Of a DNA stretch of 64,000 nt, positions 20,026 through 31,650 are shown in pieces; position 1 is the first letter of the stretch; every line of letters begins with the position of its first letter. This stretch comes from Cenococcum geophilum 1.58. Taxonomy: Eukaryota; Ascomycota; Dothideomycetes; Gloniales; Gloniaceae. The position numbers and the translations under genes are program-made. Where the stretch lies: assembly GCA_001692895.1 (NCBI GenBank), contig KV748224.1, positions 806,001 to 870,000 of the forward strand. The letters are read 5' to 3'. The notes beneath the pieces were generated by a model. It saw only the letters and a list, made by a program, of their open reading frames with translations. It ran no database searches and was not told the origin of the DNA.

Positions 20026-22263
20026 TCACTTCCCTTGTAATATGTGCCAGTGCGCCCGTACTGCACCCGGCGTCCGATCTGGGAAGCGACCAAATATATC
20101 GTCCCACTTCATACCCATCTTGTTCTTGTACGCGAGTAAGCGCTGATCGTCCGACTTCAGCCACGGCCGACGTGTTCGGACTTGTACGCGCCTATGCTCT
20201 CTGTGGAGCCGCCCGTCGTCGTCGGCGGCAGCGCTAGCATCAGAATCACTACCGCCTGAGCTTTCACTGCCTGGGCTTTGGCTGCCATTCTCAAAATCGT
20301 CGTCTCTGTCGTTGTCGTCCTCGTCGTCGTCTGGACCAACAGCATCATTGTTGGCACCTTTGCCGTGCGGACTACGTTTACCAGTTTTGCTGGCGGCATA
20401 GTCACTGCTTTGCGGCGTCGAGCTCGGGCTGGCGTATACGTTCAGCGCATCGTTATACCGACAGCCCACTAATAGCCATGNATCCGACGTCAACTGCGTC
20501 ATGCGGATGAGTTGCCCTGCGTTACCGAGCAAGTCGCGTACAATTGTTAACGGTTTCAAAGACAGCTTCGACGTTATCTCATTCCAATGGACAATCGCCG
20601 TCACCAACGTCGTGCATTCTGGTACCTGGCAAAGGGTAATATCGGTTGGCCGATAGTCCGCATGGTCGCTCTGTCCATAGTTAACGGTGCAGTCATGTAC
20701 TACCTTCGCTCCTGGAGAGGATGTTCGAAGGGAGGCAGACCGAGTCGCGATGTCTGCTTTAGATCCAGAGTGGCGGCGTGCTGGTGATGACTTCAGATGT
20801 CGCAATGTTCTTGTGGGCCTCGTGCTCCCGTCAAGCCGTTCAAGACTCGTTCCTGTTGGACCGCGCCGCTTATCCTGGAACGGACGATTGCTACGTTTAT
20901 GTCGCTGTAAAGTTGCTGCACCAGCCCTACGGGACACCTCCTGGTCGCCATTAGGGTCGTCCTCGCCGCTCTCCCCAACCTCACCATCGCTGCCATTGCT
21001 TTTATCTTCGCCCGCATACATATCCTCATTAACGTGTCGATCGCCCTCCGTTCGTCTACATGGAGAGACTGATTGTCTTAAGGGCTCCAGCGGCCCCGTG
21101 TCTGGCCCGTGCCCTTGGTGTTCACTATCCCCGCCATTTACTGAATCAAGGATGTCGCTTCGAGGTAATTCCGGGATATTGGCGTCATTGTCTTTGTTGC
21201 CACCGTCTAGGTTACTAGCATTTGGATCGTTGCTGGTTCTGAGAGGCAAAATCGGGCTGCCGCGGCCCGGCGGCGGCGTTGACTTTGGTGTGCACACAGG
21301 ACTAGATACAAGGCTCTCTGCCTGTGGCTGGGCCGACCTCCGCCGCTTTGCTGAATGAGAGTCTTCTAGAGCCGGTTCCGAGGTCAAGTCCGGCACTTCT
21401 ACGGAGGAGATAACCGTATCGGCGGATAAAGTGCGCTTCCGCTTGCGTGTTATAGACGGCCGACTCGTCATACCCAGATCCTCATGGAGAGGTTCGTCCC
21501 GCTCTAGCAGACTGTCTTCGAACACGTTAAAATGGGGACTCTGTAAGTCTGCAGGAAGATTACTCACCGTTATACACGCCTCCGGTATTCTCTACGGAGG
21601 GGGCGCGCATGCCAGCTGCGTCTAGACCGTCGTCCTGATATTCTGGCGACCCGCCACCGGATTGGATATCCCCTATGCTATGGCTTGCTCCAGCTGCGTC
21701 GTCCTCTAGAACTAAAGGAAATTCTGTCATTAATTAGTAAATGGGAGCCGCAACGCCATCAACATGCCTACCTAGACTGCTTCCATCGAACAACCAATCT
21801 ATGGCCAAGTTCATCCCCTCAACGCCTGTAGCCTGGCCAGCCCCTTCCTGGCCGGGCCGGTGACTCTGTGGTATCTGCGGAGGAACGGGGCCAGGACCAC
21901 CTTCGCCGTCTACACGCACGTATTAGCCGACGTCTATTATCTTGTACCGTTCGAGACGCAGATAATACCTTGATGTGGTAAACCTGAAGGATTAATAGCT
22001 CTTACCGGAGCCAGTAGTCCCAGATCTGGAGAATGCGACGCTTTAGAGTCTGGTAGATTGGTTGAGAAGTCGTTGATATCGGCCCACTCTCTATCATATT
22101 CGGGGGAGCCAGCTTCGCCGAGGTTGGGCTCCGTCATTTTAGGCTTCGCCTTGGGCTTGGCCTTAGATTTCGTCTTGGACTTGAGTGTTGGAGGAACGTA
22201 AGGAACATATTTCATAGGAGGAAGTGAAGGGGTGAGTGAAAGAGTACTGAAAGAGGAGGCCAT
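20026..22263 (-). CDS. 688-aa nuclear-type protein with C-terminal SANT/Myb-like domain
   Basis: Exons: 22263..21969, 21909..21772, 21723..21568, 21503..20026; introns of 59, 48 and 64 nt, all phase 1. The second intron (GTAGGC...TTTACTAATTAATGACAG) fuses what otherwise looks like two small genes separated by 3 bp. For intron 1 a second donor at 21947 (38 nt) also keeps frame but is unusually short. The N-terminus is rich in Lys-Pro (KSKAKPKAKPK). The middle is disordered, with nuclear-signal-like TRKRKRTL and AKRRR, and an acidic tract (DDDEDDNDRDDD) near 580-595. The last 48 residues (RRPWLKSDDQRLLAYK... KWDDIFGRFPDRTPGAVRAHW) fit a SANT/Myb-like DNA-binding fold. A probable regulator with unknown targets. 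One base (20482, N) leaves one residue undefined. Confidence 0.75.
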
Positions 22264-22360
22264 TTTGGTGCCGAGATCTGCTGGCTTCTCCGGTCGTGAG
22301 GATGGGAGCTGGTCTGGAGGTTGAAATACATGGCTACCTCTCCGAGCTGAGGAGTGTCAC

Positions 22361-22368
22361 TTTATATA
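22361..22368 (-). promoter_or_regulatory. Putative TATA box of the SANT-domain gene
   Basis: TATATAAA on the minus strand (ggtatataaagtgac) about 98 bp upstream of the ATG at 22263 supports that start. Confidence 0.45.
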
Positions 22369-22379
22369 CCGCTGCCGGC

Positions 22380-24158
22380 AACGCCGCCTGAGGTAGGATC
22401 GTGAGGAACCCGCATAAATGCCGCATCCTAGCGCAGAAGCTCAGTCGTAGGGGGCAGTGCAAGGGAGCTGCCTGCATTAGGGGGAGTGAGGATCGGCTTG
22501 AAGTCCCGTCGCCCTCGGCGTCTCCGAGACGATCGCATATCGTACTCACAGGCGCCGCGGAGGCTCCATCGTAACAAGAGTATGCACGGCTCCCTGGGCG
22601 ATTGGCTAGCAAATGTTGCAAGAAACCCTCCAGACCGTTCTCCGCATCTCAGCATGCCCATCTGCGTCATAACCTGTCGTCCGCATCTTCAGCTGATTAA
22701 GGATCCATATCGCTTCGAACGAAACCGCCGATCGCTAGCCAATTCTTCGATCATCGGCCAACCCCTTACGTAGGACGAGGCTATGTTGGATAACGCATTG
22801 ATGACCAATTCTCGCCGGCATTGCCCCACGCCGGTCAGACGGTTGGCTTAGAGGGCTCCGTTCACGTCTCGCAGCGCGCCCAACGCCATCGCCGAGCTGT
22901 CATCGGCTAACTTCCAGGCACTAGCTCCCTGCTGGTTGCATTGCGACGTTACAACCATGCCAGACACTTCATACGAGGCGTAGCATCCTGTGGGGGCCAT
23001 GATGGCAACGTAAAGGTCATGCGAACGAAATTAATGCCTCATGCCAGTGACTTGCCGCGTCATCACCGAGGGATCCAGCCCCAGCGGGACACGGATAACG
23101 GAGCGCGGATTGGCCAGCGTATTCTACTGAAGGGCCGAAGTTGGAGAGTGCGATGCAAGGTGATTAGAGCTGAGACAATGGCATGAGTGCCATGCATTCT
23201 TCAGCTAAAACATGCATCAGGCAGTACGCCGCGAATGCCATCGGCAACCCCGGGGTGGAGAACAAGTTCCTAAACGCACAGGCCAGCGTTAACTGTGCGA
23301 CCGGTAGGAGGTATCGCCACCTCGACCGCAGCCGTGGCTCGCCCGAGAGGAGAGAGTGAAAGTTAATGAGAGAAGGATAGGGAGAGTGTGTGAGAGAGAA
23401 GGAGAGGTGTCCACGAACTGCTCATGGGGACGAGTCCAGAAGCGGCTTCTCCAGCAGCGGCTTAGGGTGCCTAGAAGCAGACGGCACAGTGTGCATGGAA
23501 ACAAGACGACAGGGAGGAATGGATCAACGGAAGCAGAGTCAGGGACAGTGCATGTGCTGCGGCAGAGTTTGAAAAAAAAAAAAAAAGCCTCACAATAGAT
23601 GATTGGGGCGCAATGGAGGGGGCGGCTGGGACGGGCGGAAGAAGAGCGAGGGGAAAAAGGGAGAGAGTAGAGAGAAAAAGTTGAGAAGGATGGAGGATAA
23701 AAGACGGCGAAGGGAGGGCCTTTTATGGTTGGTCGTCGAGGAAGATTGCCAGTTGAGGTGTAGCGCCAAAGTCGTAAGCGAGGCGCGGATTACCCAAACG
23801 GGGAGCCTCCATTTCCTGATGCACACTTGCCGTCTGATTGTTTACTATTATATAAAATTAAATTAAATAGTATAATATAGGGTTATATATATTAGGTTAA
23901 TATATATTATAGTAATAAAATTAATAGTATATATAAACTAAACTAGCTTATTAATTAATATTTATTAAATTTAGCTAATTAAGGTAAAATTTAATTATTA
24001 TGTATACTAATTTATTTAAAGGTCTAATTTATTCAAATAAAAATAGCTTTAATTTATTAGCTAATAAAAATGATTTTTCTGGTTATTTTATATATAGAGA
24101 TTTAGCTCTAGGTAAATAAGTTAGGGATAAAATATAGTTAAATATATTACTATATATC
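22380..24158. other. Long intergenic stretch without a recognisable gene
   Basis: 22380-23830 has normal to high GC with several fortuitous frames (Arg/Ser-rich on both strands) but no domain, splice-supported gene or RNA gene that I recognise. A purine-rich run lies at 23340-23420 and again at 23600-23720. A homopolymer A tract of about 15 lies at 23572-23586. From 23830 to 24158 the sequence becomes very TA-rich, with no features. Confidence 0.4.
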
Positions 24159-24173
24159 TTTGCCTACTATTAT

Positions 24174-24392
24174 TATTATTCATTGCTTAACGTCCGGATG
24201 CGGACCCTTGTTGGGCCCACGCGGACTACTCCTTATGTACATGTGGGGAGAAAACTCCGTGATCCATCTCCCCGCCTTTTCGGACTCGCCTGCTTGACGC
24301 CTGTGAGTCACCTGTAGTGCTCTACTACCTTACTTTTCGACCTACTTGGGAACCATTGCTGCCGTAACAAGCCTACGGACGCGCTAGTATCA
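24174..24392 (-). mobile_element. 219-bp 5'-truncated LINE 3' end with perfect 15-bp target duplication
   Basis: The stretch matches the 3' terminal sequence of the three larger LINE copies in this window (minus orientation: ATT-rich tail, then the gcttaacgtccg and gtgggcccacgcggactact words). It is flanked on both sides by tttgcctactattat (24159-24173 and 24393-24407). Unlike the long copies it keeps a high GC content. Probably inserted by target-primed reverse transcription with early arrest. Confidence 0.92.
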
Positions 24393-24750
24393 TTTGCCTA
24401 CTATTATATCCCTTGTACTAATAACTACGTCTAATAAATTGTGGCCCGTGCGCACCAATTAAAAGACTTGCCTAAAGGGAAATATTGGGGAAGTATTAAA
24501 CGTGCTCGGGCGTGATGCAGAGTACCTAGAATTTCTCGCAAGGGCCACTTATTATTGGCAGTCATTAGGGTTACGCGCGTTAGACTGACACCATTACAAT
24601 AACAAGACCGGCGGTGTATATGGGGGCCGAAATAGCTCATTAGTTGGTACCCATCAGATTTACCTGACCAGGGTAGGACCTAGTTATTCTATGCGCTAAT
24701 TGGCTCATTTGGCGGTCTGACTCATCAGAATAGAAATAGCTCTAATCCGG

Positions 24751-24940
24751 CGCTCCTAATAAATAGTACGGACCGTTTACACTATTAGTGCTGACTGCTC
24801 CGTCACCCGGGGCAACTTATTCCCACCAGTTAGAGTGTGGTATTAATTACTTTTACCTTGAATAAATTAAATTAATATATCATTGCGAGTGTAGTCTGGA
24901 CTAATAGTCTAAACGGTCTGCACTATTAGGAGCGCTCCAA
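24751..24940. repeat. About 190-bp segment with about 40-bp imperfect inverted ends
   Basis: The left arm (24751-24795) reads gcgctcctaata, aatagtacgg, accgtttacactattag. The right arm (24896-24938) is its inverse with a few substitutions and one 3-bp gap. The word aatcc occurs just outside both ends and could be a short target duplication. There is no coding capacity. Best read as a MITE; the superfamily is unclear. Confidence 0.55.
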
Positions 24941-25009
24941 TCCTTCAGCTGAAGAGAAAGATCTTCGCTGCTTGTTGTGCTCTCCCGCCTTTGTCCTCCC
25001 GGAAGTAGC

Positions 25010-26369
25010 ATGCGAGCTTCAGCAGTCATTGCCCGACTTTCTAGGCGGTCGGCCGTATGCAGGCCGGTGGCACGGATTGCAGCGCTGAGCACAGTATCAA
25101 TTACTCGAACCCGCACTCTTGCGCTTCGTCGCGACGTAGCTGCAATCACTCGCAATCACAGCACTGCTGCGTCGCGTCAGGATGTAATGGAGAAGGCGTG
25201 AGCATACACTCAGTCCTGTTCACGCGTGATTAACTAACAACCTCTGCTGCAGTCTTGCGCGGTTGTATGAAGACAACGAGCTTCTCCTCTGTAGCCAGTG
25301 CGGTACACAACACGGTGCGAAGGCAGCTGACGGACTCGATGAATGCCATATTTGCAATGTGAGTTGAATATGAGGTACACGCCCATCACATCCTAATGCA
25401 TGTACTAGGATCCTCGGGAGTCCGTCCCCGCCACAGGCCAGGCATGGACGACGCTCGGTCAGGCTCAAACAAGCGGCAAGTTCAAGAACATCATTCGCCA
25501 GCAATACCCGAACGAACCGCACATCTACACTATCCAAACCCAGTCGATCCTTGGCATTGGCCAGCGGTGCTTCTTGATCAGGACACCGAAGGGCAACATC
25601 CTCTGGGACTGTCTTGCCTATATCGATGACGCCACAGTGAAGGAGGTGAGCTAGCCTTTTTTTGCGGAGATGTGCCAGGTAAACAACTTCGAATAGATCA
25701 ATGCGCTGGGTGGCGTGGATGCCATCTCCATCTCGCACCCGCACTTCTGGACGACTCACCTTACCTGGTCCCGAGCCTTCAACAATGCACCTGTCTTCCT
25801 CTCTGCTGAGGAGTCGGAGCTCGTGTCTCGACCGGACGTGCACGGGGTAAGGCGGTTCGTTAGGGAGAAGGAGTTTGAGTTTCTACCTGGCTCGGGCGCG
25901 ATGCGCATCAAGACTGGTGGCCACTTCCCGGGTAGCTCCGTCTTGCATTACAAGAAGAGCATCTTCGTGTCCGATAGCTTGCATGTGACGCGCGTAAGTG
26001 TCTTCGGTGGCTGATCAAGTTGACTATTTGACTCATCAAATCCAGTCGGCGCTCTGGGATATCAACCGCAAGCCTGGAACGGCATATTACGCCTTCCTGT
26101 GGTCGCACGTCAACACAGTGCGTACTAGGGCATCACCAAAGAAAGCATGTCGTTGACAACCTTCATAGATTCCTCTTACTCCTGGTGCCATTGCCGGTAT
26201 CATCTCCGCAATCAAGCCTTACGACTTTGACGTCGCGCACGGTATGTTCCCCGACCGTGACCTTCGCAATGCGAAGCAGCGCGCGTTCGACTCCGCACGC
26301 GTGGTCATTAATGCGATGGGGCATGACGCGGAGCAGTATCTGAAGGATATTAGTTTAGTACCTCTCTAG
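25010..26369 (+). CDS. Metallo-beta-lactamase-fold protein with zinc-ribbon-like start and probable mitochondrial presequence (366 aa)
   Basis: Exons: 25010..25197, 25253..25358, 25409..25645, 25697..25993, 26046..26117, 26169..26369; five introns of 50-55 nt with canonical ends (first branch TTAACTAACAAC), frame kept throughout. Residues 1-55 are Arg/Ser/Ala-rich without acidic residues, a likely mitochondrial presequence. C76-x2-C79 and C94-x2-C97 form a zinc-ribbon-like pair. The hydrolase part has RCFLIRTPKGNILWDC, the metal-site motif SISHPHFWTTH (H191, H193, H198), GGHFPGS (H253) and a later Asp 270, and ends PYDFDVAHGMFPDRD and LKDI. The family contains fungal MBL-fold hydrolases of unknown substrate. 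The gene is intact although transposon DNA lies on both sides. The C-terminal end after LKDI could change if another exon exists. Confidence 0.85.
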
Positions 26370-26734
26370 GTCTCTCTAGGTAGTCGTTTGCTGCATAGGA
26401 ATGAGACACTTCGAAGGCATATTTCACAGAGAATGATGATCATGTCTCCTCGAACTGGCAAAAGCTCAAGTGCATGCCATGGCCAGTCAGGACATCATGC
26501 TCGGTCGTCCAAGCGTAGTCATTCACGGCTAAGCGACTCGCTGCCCACCGCCGTGGCCATGGAGAGCGATCTCATTGTCTACTGCGGGTCGGCTATGGGC
26601 ATAGCCCGACCGTTGTCATGATCGTTGACAGTCGACCAGGTGCATGACGAAGGGACAACGTCGGCACGGGCCTCGGGCCACCTCACCGGGGTGGGGTGAG
26701 TACAGGGGGTTAGATTTGGGTAGAATTTAGTATA
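26370..26734. other. Spacer between the MBL gene and the nested LINE block
   Basis: Normal composition. A fortuitous frame at 26388-26621 has no recognisable domain. No repeat is seen. Confidence 0.35.
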
Positions 26735-26799
26735 TTATTATTATTCTTTGCTTAACGTCCGATTCGGATCCCTGCTGGGCCCACGCGGACTACTCCTTA

Positions 26800-27230
26800 A
26801 CGTCTTAGCCACCGCCAGCCACCCAGCCGAGCCACCCCAAAATCCACCAAAATCCACCAACCCCAGCCTTTTATAATTCTACCCCTATTAAAGATATTTA
26901 CATAAAAATGTAAATATAGCTACTTATGTACAAGGGGATTTTATTTATAATGTTTTTAAATATATATTTTTAAGCTAATATAATAATTTTATTAATAAAT
27001 ATTAAAATTATATATTTTTTTTTGGAAAATTATTATATTAGCTTAAATATATATAATATATTTTTAAAAATATTATAAATAAAATCCTTTTATATATAAG
27101 TAGCTATACTTAAATTTTTATTTAAATATCTTTAATAGGGGCAGAGTTATAAAAGGCTAAAGCTGGTAGATTTTNGTGTGTTTTGGGGTGGCTCGGCCGG
27201 GTGGCTGGCTCGACCGGGTGGCTAAGACGT
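26800..27230. mobile_element. 431-bp MITE with about 200-bp inverted arms, TA duplication
   Basis: Both ends read acgtcttagccacc inwards, and the arms stay complementary for about 200 bp (through ccttttataa, cccctattaaagatattt, gattttatttataat, agctaatataataatttt). It is flanked by TA at 26798-26799 and 27231-27232. Removing it with one TA restores the LINE phrase ctccttatatacatg, found as ctccttatgtacatg in the 24.2-kb fragment. Likely Tc1/mariner-derived and non-coding. One N lies at about 27175. Confidence 0.92.
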
Positions 27231-28010
27231 TATATACATGTGGGGAGAAAACTCTGTTAGAGAAAACCCCGTGATCCATCTCCCCGCCTTTAGGACCCGC
27301 CTGCTTGGCGCCTGCTTGGCGCCTGCGGGTCACCTATGGTGTTCTATATCCTTACTTTTTGGCTACCTTAGGAACCACTACTACTATAATAAGCCTATAG
27401 ATGCACTAATATTATAAGCTTTACTTTACTACTATAGAGTTATTATAGGGTGCCTATTGCTTACCCCTCTGCCTTCTACTGCTATTTCCTTTATAATTTA
27501 AAATTAGTTTAATATATTTTAGTTAATAAACCACTAGGTAACTACTTTAAGGCCTTTTTATATTAAAAGTAGTATATTACAATTCTCTATACTAGCTACT
27601 AAAATTATTACTTTTTAGTTAGTATATAAGGGGTATAATAATATTATATATTTTAGCCAGTTATATTTATATTTTAGGTTATTTATTAAAACCCCTATTT
27701 AATAAAGGTAGTCTTTTAGTCCTATTATGCCTATCTTTAAAAGTATTATTATTATATATTTTACTTTTATTAGGCCTTTTTAAGGCCTTTAGGCTTTAGG
27801 TCTTTACCCTTTATAGTATTAACTATGCTATAACTTGGGTTCCTCTTATTTATGTCAGCCTCTATATCTTTAACTCCTATATATCTCTTTAGTATTAATC
27901 TAGCCGGTATTATATTATAGTAAATAGTTTCTTAGTATTCTTTTATACTCTACTTTAACCCCTTTCTCTCCCTTACTATTATCTTTATTAGGCTTTTATA
28001 TATCTCCCTT

Positions 28011-30041
28011 ACCGCTCAACACTATCAGCACTTACGCTACTCGCTGCCACCATTAAATCTGCATGGGCGATGCGAAGGGACTTCGTAGTATCAATGCTCA
28101 GCCTAGATATCAGTGGCGCCTACGACAATGTACCCCACGAGCGTCTCCTATACATCCTTAGGGCAAAAGGCTTCCCAGAATGGATTATATAATTTGTTCA
28201 AGGGTTTACGGGTTAAAAAGAAATATTACTAGTCTTTAGCGGATACCAAAGCCCCCCTATTGCAGTTGTAATAGGAATACCATAAGGATCACCCCTCTTG
28301 CCTATACTCTTCCTTTTCTTTATAAGCAACCTGCTTAACTCCTTTAAGGAAGGGGCGACCCAGGGGATAGGCTTCGTTAATGACATAAACCTAATTATAT
28401 ACGGGCCAACAGCCGCAGAGAATTGCAAAACACTAGAGAAAGCATATAACACCTATATAGAATAGGTAAGACGATATGGAGTCTAATTCTCACCAGAGAA
28501 ATACTAGCTAATCCATTTTATAAGAAAACGCAACTAATCTGCAGATCTCTAGCATATAATTTACATCTAAGGCTTTAGGGGTTAACCAGTTTAGGGCCTA
28601 AGAGTATTAGGAGTATAGGTAGACAGTAAGCTCCGGTAGAGCGTATATGCGGCGTAAGTAGCCTATAAGGGCTAAGTATAGTACATTGTATTATCTAGGA
28701 TTGTTAATTCTATATAGGGTCCATACTTCTAGAGGTTACGCCTACTACTAGTATATATAGCAGTTGTCCGGCTAACTATAACGTATAGGTCTAGTATCTG
28801 GGCCATTAGAGAATCTAAGAAAGGCCCCCCTAAATTGCTCCTTAAACCACTCTAAAAGGTCTAAATAGCCTGCCTCTGGAGTATAATAGGCGGATATAAG
28901 CGAACGGCCACAGCTCTACTTAAGAAGGAAGCTAATATTCCCCCCCTACAACTATATATTAAAGCCGCTGTAATATAAAGGGCGCAAAAGGAACGTAACT
29001 TTAATGTTATAAAGTATATTAAGACACGCCTAAATAAACTATAGAGGGACCCTAGGGCGCCTTATAGGAGAATAAACCAATAACCCTAAAGTAGGGAAGA
29101 TATATTAAAGAAATAGGTAAAGAAAGTAGAAGAAAAATAGTGCTGCTTTAGGGCCCAGGCCTATATAAAGGAGGAAGGGAAACGCGTAAGAGGCCAGTAA
29201 GGATAATAGTAAGAGAGAGAAAGGAGCTAAAGTAGAGCATAAAAGAACGCTAGGAAACTATCTACTGTAATATAATACTGGCTAGACTAACGCTGGAGAG
29301 GTGTATAGGAGTTAAAGGTATAGAGGCTAACTAAGGTAAGAGGAACCTAAGCTGTAGCATGGTTAATGCTATAGGGGGTAAATACCCTAGGGCTCTAAAA
29401 AGGCCTAATAAAGGCAGAAAATATAATAGCAACGCTTTTAAGAACAGGAATAATAGGACTAAAAGACTGGCTCTACTAAGTAGGTGTTTTAGTAGGTAGC
29501 CTAAGATATAAATATGGCTAGCTAAGATAGACACTAAAACACGTAATATTATTATGCCCCTTACGCACTAACTAAGAAGTAATACTCTTAGTAGCTGGTA
29601 TAGAGAACTATAAGACACTGCTTTTAATATAAAAAGGCCTTAAGGCGGTTACCTAATAGCTTATTAGCTAAAATGTACTAAACCAGTTTTAGGTTGTAAA
29701 GGAAATAATAATAAAAGGCCGGGGGGTGAGTAATGGGCGCCCCCTAATAACTCTATAGTAGTAAAGTAAAGTATATAATACTAGCGCGTCCATAGGCTAG
29801 TTACGGCAGTAGTGGTTCCTAAGGAGGTTAAAAAGTAAGGTAGTAAAAGCACTATAGGTAACTCGCAGGCGCCTTATAGGCGCCTTATAGGCGAGTTCTA
29901 AGAGGCAGGGAGATGGATTATAGGGTTTTCTCAAGTTAAGTCTTTCTTAAGTTGAGTTTTCTCCCTATATATAAATAAGGAGTAGTCCGCGTGGGCCCAA
30001 TAGGGATCTAAATCGGACGTTAAGCAATGAATTATTATTAT
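28011..30041 (+). mobile_element. Tad-like LINE copy A, 5'-truncated, inserted in copy C
   Basis: It begins inside the reverse transcriptase, at the equivalent of 40653 in the long copy, and ends with an ATT-rich tail. tatatctccctt lies on both sides (27999-28010, 30042-30053). Readable RT motifs: SLDISGAYDNV about 28100, IPQGSPLLPILF-like about 28280, and FVNDINLIIYG about 28372-28400, where the catalytic FVDD is altered to FVND (GAT to AAT type). An RNase H-like tail follows to about 29700. Stops are mostly TAG/TAA at Gln/Trp positions. Confidence 0.92.
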
Positions 30042-31650
30042 TATATCTCCCTTCCTCCTCTATATAGGCTTTAATCTTTTACTTTTTTTTATATTACTTA
30101 TTTTATTAAAATATCTTCCCTACTTTAGGGTTGTTAGTTTATTCTCCTATAGAGCGTCTTAAGGTCTCTTTATAATTTATTTAGGCATATTTTAATATAC
30201 ATTATAATATTAAAGTTGCATTCCTTTTACGCCCTTTATATTATAGAAACTTTAATATATAGTTATAGGGTAGGTATATTGGCTTCCTTTTTAAGCAGTA
30301 CTGTGGCCGTTTATTTATACCTATTTATTATACTTTAGAGACAAGCTGTCTAAACTTTTATAATAGTTTAAAGAAAGACTTAAAGGGGCCTTTTTTAATT
30401 TCTCTATTGGCCTAAATACTAGACCTATATATTATAGTTAGCTAAACAACTACTATATATAGTACGTATAACCTCTAGAAATATAAACCCTATATAGAAT
30501 TAATAATTTTAAATATTATAATATATTATACTTAGCCCTTACAGGCCGCTTATACTATATTTTTGCTCTACTAAAGCTTACTATTTACTTATACTCCTAA
30601 TACTTTTAGGCCTTAAACTAGTTATCCTCTAAAGCCTTAAATATAAATTATATATTAAAATAGATTAGTTAGTATTTTTTTAATAAAAATTAAACTCTAT
30701 ACTATCTTACCTATTTTATATAGGTGCTATAGGCTTTCTTTTGTGTCCTGCAGTTTTTTATAGCTATTGGCCTATATATAATTAGGTTTATATTATTAAT
30801 AAATCCTATCCCCTAGGTCACTCTTTCCTTAAAGGTATTAAATAGGTTATTTATAAAAAAGAGGTAATCCTTATAGAATTCCTGTTATAACTATAAAACG
30901 GGGCTTTAGTATTTACTAAAAACTAATAAGGTTTCTTTCTAACCTATAAACCTTTATATAAATTATATAATCTATTTTAAAAGCCCTTTATCCTAAATAT
31001 ATATAGGAGGCATTTATAGAGTATATTATTATAAGTGCCGCTAATATCTAAGTTAAGCATTAATACTATAAAGTCTCTTTATATAGCCTATGCGGTTTTA
31101 ATAGTATTAGTAAGTAGGGTAAATACTAATAGTATTAAGCAGTTCTTTCTTGCCCCTATTTAACTTTATAGTTGTAAGGTATATTCTTTAGCCATATTTA
31201 CTATATAGTCTACTAATACCTTTTTTAAGATCTTACTAAGGGTATTTTTTAAAAGTAATAAGGTACTAGTTTCCTAAGATTAAGTAGTCTACTTTACCTT
31301 TTTTATATAAAATAACTATTATTATAGCTTTATTAAGTCTTAGGTAATAGCCTATTACAAAGTATACTTTAGTTATATTTATAAGCCAAAGTGCTATTAG
31401 TAGTCTATAGGTCTTTAGGGCTTTATTTAAAATCCTATTCAGTCTTAATGCTATATTATTTAAAGAGCAGCTAATAGTTTTAGTTATTTTTTTAGTTATT
31501 ATATCACTGTTAACCTTTAGGCAAGTTATTAATATTTCGCCTATAATATTATTAAGGTCTACTAAAGCAGTTAAGGGAAAAATCTTTACCTTATTATTAT
31601 TATTATTTATAGCCTGTACTTTAGTTATTCTTTATAGGGGTAATAAGTGT

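Larger units (their letters stand above)
26735..31650 (-). mobile_element. Tad-like LINE copy C, 5'-truncated, interrupted by two younger insertions
   Basis: The minus strand matches the copy at 37100-42667 from its equivalent of about 40140 to the 3' end. Its ATT-rich tail is at 26735-26750; then come the 3' terminus (26751-26799), a MITE (26800-27230), more LINE (27233-28010), a plus-strand LINE (28011-30041), and the rest up to about 31650, where an in-frame RT upstream region (ALVDLNN, NSDIITKKI) is still readable. Strong C-to-T/G-to-A loss makes the frame stop repeatedly. The 5' target duplication could not be identified. Confidence 0.85.

Noticed and set aside
20687..21358. 223-codon plus-strand frame
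   Set aside because: Antisense to the disordered middle of the SANT-domain protein; Arg/Ser-rich translation is a shadow effect.
21910..21947. 38-nt intron in the SANT-domain gene using a donor at 21947
   Set aside because: It keeps frame but is shorter than the other introns of this window; the 59-nt version with the donor at 21968 fits better. Not excluded.
23572..23586. A-tract as the tail of a retroposed gene
   Set aside because: No target duplication and no recognisable gene sequence upstream of it.
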